From assembly GCA_963693305.1 (NCBI GenBank), contig OY855905.1, positions 22,597,437 to 22,661,436 on the forward strand: 64,000 nt of DNA, given 5' to 3'. This document shows positions 61,097 to 64,000 of this stretch, piece by piece; position 1 is the first letter of the stretch; the number at the start of each line of letters is the position of its first letter. The translations under genes were made by a program, and so were the position numbers. Below the pieces are notes generated by a model that worked only from the letters and a program-made list of their open reading frames with translations, did not search any database and was not told where the DNA came from. Source of the DNA: Meandrina meandrites. Lineage: Eukaryota > Cnidaria > Anthozoa > Scleractinia > Meandrinidae.

Positions 61097-62063
61097 ATGC
61101 GAAGGTTTTCAGTGCTAGTTTTCAGTTGGTGTCTTGCCCTGAGCCTGTGCTCCGTTCAGTCTCTTCCTTCAGTGGGAGAACAATCGGACTCACTTGTAAA
61201 CAAAACAGAAAATTGTCAAGAGGTAGGCGAAACTACAACTTTGTCATGTTCAAATTAGTAACACTCGAATAGAACCAGTTGGCGTACTTCAGGATTTTTA
61301 GACGTCCAGAGAAGCGAAAAGGCAAGTGGGAATCATGAATATGACCCGGAAGAAGAAATAAAACTGCCACCTGTATGGTTACCCGTACGTTACTGCTAAA
61401 AGCCATTAGGCTTTCGCTATCACTAAAATAACTGCATGAGTGCTGCAGGCAACAAATCAGGAAACCTTTAAAAATTATATACACCAGGAGCTACGGGCTA
61501 TTCAGCGACGGAAATGAACTTAGTTAATAAACCGCTAATTTATTGTAAAGTAATCGCTATATGTCAATATAGCTGCAACAAAATCGGTCTTTTCAGCTTT
61601 AGATATCAGTCTAAAAATTGGAAAGAAATCTGAAATTAAATAGGTTGGTAAATCTTGGAAAAATAAAAAAGTACGTAATGGTTACGTTCACACGACTGGA
61701 ACAAATGCCAACAACAAGGCCATTCCTAATATGAATAATCCCTTTGGTTACGCCTGGCTTCCCACACAGCGTAGTTCCTCAAATGGGTTGATTAATTTAC
61801 CACATGGGGCTGTAAAAATGGCCAATAATGCTCGTTATATGATCATGGCTGCGGGTAACAACCCAGCCACGGGCGGCATTAACGAATATGCATACGTGTA
61901 CCGTATTTCCTTGGAGAGTAATCATTACAAAATTACCTATACTAATGAAGTCGCCGCAGGCTTTTATGCTGTGCAGCCTAATAAGCACAGCTATTTGCTT
62001 CACGACCCCACAAGCGTATTGCTTAAAATGTTATCACCTTTAAATAAAGGTTATCTCAGTTAA
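61097..62063 (+). pseudogene. Gene C: truncated third member of the EGF/fibrinogen cluster
   Basis: Exon 1 (61097-61222, MRRFSVLVFSWCLALSLC...) is close to gene B exon 1 and ends at the same place before GT. Exons 2-4, the second EGF module and the start of the fibrinogen-like region are absent. Similarity resumes only at 61680, inside what is exon 5 in A and B (GYVHTTG...), with no splice acceptor visible there. It continues to about 61940 (YRISLESNHYKITYTN). The frame then runs into about 38 unrelated residues and stops at 62063, so the conserved C-terminal third is also missing. It is most simply a deletion-broken copy. A transcript joining exon 1 to this piece would need an unseen acceptor. 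Confidence 0.75.
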
Positions 62064-63842
62064 CACTGTAGTGTTTTGAAGTCGACGATAGTAGGACGAG
62101 GAAATTGCTCCCGCATCGCTATCGTAAACTTATCGTGTGATCGAACAACAGCTATCTTACTAATTGCCCCCGGGAGGAGGCATTATTGTAGTCCGCGCGT
62201 ATATACAGTATATATATAGTATACCAGACAAAATCTCGATTTGCCCAAAGTGGACCCGCAAGTAGTATCGGTAGGTGTGATAAAATGCCCGCAAGTAGTA
62301 TCGGTAGGTATGATAAATTTCCTGTACGGTGATTGGTCAATGATGACGCAAGATAAATGATGATTGGGTGATAATGACAAACCAAAGCGTGAGCACGTGC
62401 ACAAATGACAACAAGTCAACAAACGACGCTTGCAAACGTTGATTGCAGTTGGGTTGCTGCAGTTTCCTTCGAGCTTTCTTGATTGCACAAGGTCTAGAAG
62501 CCGAAACTTACGCAATTGATATGATCAAAACCAAGAATAGTGCGTATTGGTCTAGAAATTTCTCTTGTTAGCGCGTTGCGAGCAGCTCTCGTTCGCTCGC
62601 AGGATTGAGACTCAAATCCGAAATCGAGATTTGTCAGACACAAATCACACTTTACACGAGGGGTTTGAAAGACTCAGGCCACAACCAAGATATAAAGTTA
62701 CCAGCTGCGATAAGTTCAAAAAGAGTTAAAGAAGGAAAGTTTTTAAAAGATACCGCGAGCATTGAAACTCGCAGAGAAGTGAGAAAGTTTTCACTTGAGA
62801 CACATGTATAACTAGCCAGCTGCCGATCCAGTGCTTTCGGCTCTTAGCTGGAACATCATAACATTAAAAAAACTCAAGTGGTAGAAATAAAAGATAAAAG
62901 ACTCGATCAGTCTTTAGGCATTTAAGTAAAATTTGTAACTGAGACTTGTCAAGAAGGAAAGAGAATTCAAAAGAGATAATCAGAAGAGATAATCAAAACT
63001 CACGGCAGGCGTTAACATTGACAAAGGTGAGAAATCTTTTGGCATCCGTTTCTAGTATCCGTTTCGAGGTCAGCTGTCAAGTTGGTCATTGTTACTTGAG
63101 CTCCGAGCCCTAATATATTGAAACAAAAAATCTGAAAACAGCTGGTATCAATTGGAAGTTTTAAAACGTTTGGCTATTACCAAAGTTTATCCTCGCTGAG
63201 ATCACTCATTACAGCAAAACAAAAAGCTAAATGATCTCACGAATTTGGGGACGCGTTCGTGTAATTAAATTTACGTGATTATTACATGTAATTCTTCAGA
63301 ATATTTGCATAAGTTGGCTTTGTTTTAATTAGCTACTTGACCTCAACAATTCATAGTGAAAGTTCGTTTTAAATGGCACGTCCTCGTCCCATGATCTTGA
63401 AAAAGAGAAGGCCAGAAACAAGTGATGCTTTGTGAGCAGAACACGAGAAAATTAGTGCTTTCTTCTGAATTATCGCAAGACTGTTCCAAACAGAAAACTG
63501 ATTTTCAATCAATTAAGAAAAAAGAATAGCCAAAATATCAAGCGAAATAATTGACTGTAGTAACGAATACGCTGAGAAAAAAAAGGATAACAGCGGGGGC
63601 AGCTGTAGTGATAACTATCCCTAGTGATATTTAGTATGGCCAACTGCATGTGCGATCCGTTCACCACTGATTTACGCCCTGAACTGGTCGTGCAGTACCC
63701 TTTAAGGGTACGTCCAGTTCGAGTATTGAAGATGTATGATCTAAAACTGTTAAACAGAAAAAGGAAGTGTCCAGATTTGGCTGTTTCCGGGAAGGTTTTC
63801 TTTGAAGCCGACTAGAGAATAACCAGGAAGACCTCATGAAAA
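62064..63842. other. Gene-free stretch with a short tandem repeat
   Basis: No exon is recognised. A 33-base unit beginning CCCGCAAGTAGTATCGGTAG is repeated in tandem (62255-62287 and from 62288). The open frame at 63624-63815 starts from a non-ATG codon and has no known domain. Confidence 0.45.
62255..62318. repeat. 33-bp tandem duplication
   Basis: Two adjacent copies of CCCGCAAGTAGTATCGGTAG plus 13 further bases, differing at one position (GTGTGATAAA versus GTATGATAAA). Non-coding, downstream of the broken gene C. Confidence 0.85.
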
Positions 63843-64000
63843 ATGTACCCTCATGAATTTAAAACTTCTATCAAAATTCTTGGTGTGCACTTTGACTACA
63901 ATAACGTGTCGAGGAATAAATCCAACTTTGACTCTGCCCTTAAATCAATTAAAAAAGTATTAAATATGTGGAAATGGAGAGGTCTGACGCTCATCGGCAG
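63843..64000 (+). pseudogene. Partial non-LTR reverse transcriptase cut by the window edge
   Basis: The frame reads IKILGVHFDYNN, then FDSALKSIKKVLNMWKWRG, then LTLIG at the window end. The ILGV..DY and WKWRGLTLIG blocks are characteristic of the region just after the catalytic core in LINE-type reverse transcriptases. The frame opens after a stop at 63837-63839 and the YADD region is not found upstream, so the copy is 5'-truncated or rearranged. It belongs to a different subfamily from the fragments at 36.6 and 42.4 kb. How far it extends past the window is unknown. Confidence 0.75.

Noticed and set aside
61223..61679. Possible hidden exons 2-4 of gene C
   Set aside because: I looked for the YEDC, KMEK.VESC and CRNGGKC motifs in this 457-base gap and found none.
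63624..63815. 63-codon open frame near the right end
   Set aside because: It starts from a non-ATG codon, has no reverse-transcriptase motif and is out of continuity with the RT fragment that begins at 63843.

Overview
The window looks like AT-rich, gene-poor invertebrate nuclear DNA, most likely from an anthozoan cnidarian and plausibly a stony coral. The evidence is a FoxQ2-type forkhead gene, spliced genes for secreted EGF/fibrinogen-like proteins with classical GT-AG introns, truncated non-LTR retrotransposons with microsatellite tails, and many inverted-repeat (MITE-like) elements. There are no operons, Shine-Dalgarno sites or other prokaryotic signs. The species assignment is inference; no database search was possible.

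Layout. 1-7 kb: one intact, apparently single-exon foxQ2 gene on the minus strand (2918-3727) in otherwise non-coding DNA. 7-23 kb: no credible gene. This stretch is a field of strongly diverged copies of a roughly 2-3 kb unit, overlaid at 14.6-18.34 kb by a much younger mosaic of rearranged segmental duplications. 21.2-32.6 kb: mobile-element debris, namely several inverted-repeat elements, a SINE-like sequence with a tRNA-type B box, and a nested pair of inverted-repeat elements at 30.4-32.6 kb. 32.9-44.6 kb: a nearly identical 5.84-kb tandem duplication. Each unit holds an uncharacterised minus-strand gene (frameshifted in unit 1, intact in unit 2) and a 5'-truncated reverse-transcriptase fragment, plus an older diverged copy of the gene's flanks that lacks the gene. 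46.4-62.1 kb: a plus-strand cluster of three related genes. A and B have the same five-exon structure: signal peptide, two cysteine-rich modules, two EGF modules and a fibrinogen-like C-terminal region. C keeps exon 1 and part of exon 5 and looks like a broken relative. 62-64 kb: non-coding sequence, ending in a fragment of another non-LTR reverse transcriptase cut by the window edge.

How the genes relate. FoxQ2 is a developmental transcription factor (aboral/apical and sensory territories in cnidarians and other animals). The A/B/C cluster encodes secreted proteins of the kind annotated in corals as skeletal-organic-matrix- or lectin-like; that role is inferred from architecture only. Nothing links the cluster functionally to foxQ2. 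The most unusual parts are the EGF/fibrinogen cluster with its cysteine-rich exons, the fresh tandem duplication with an intact/frameshifted gene pair, and the large inverted-repeat elements.
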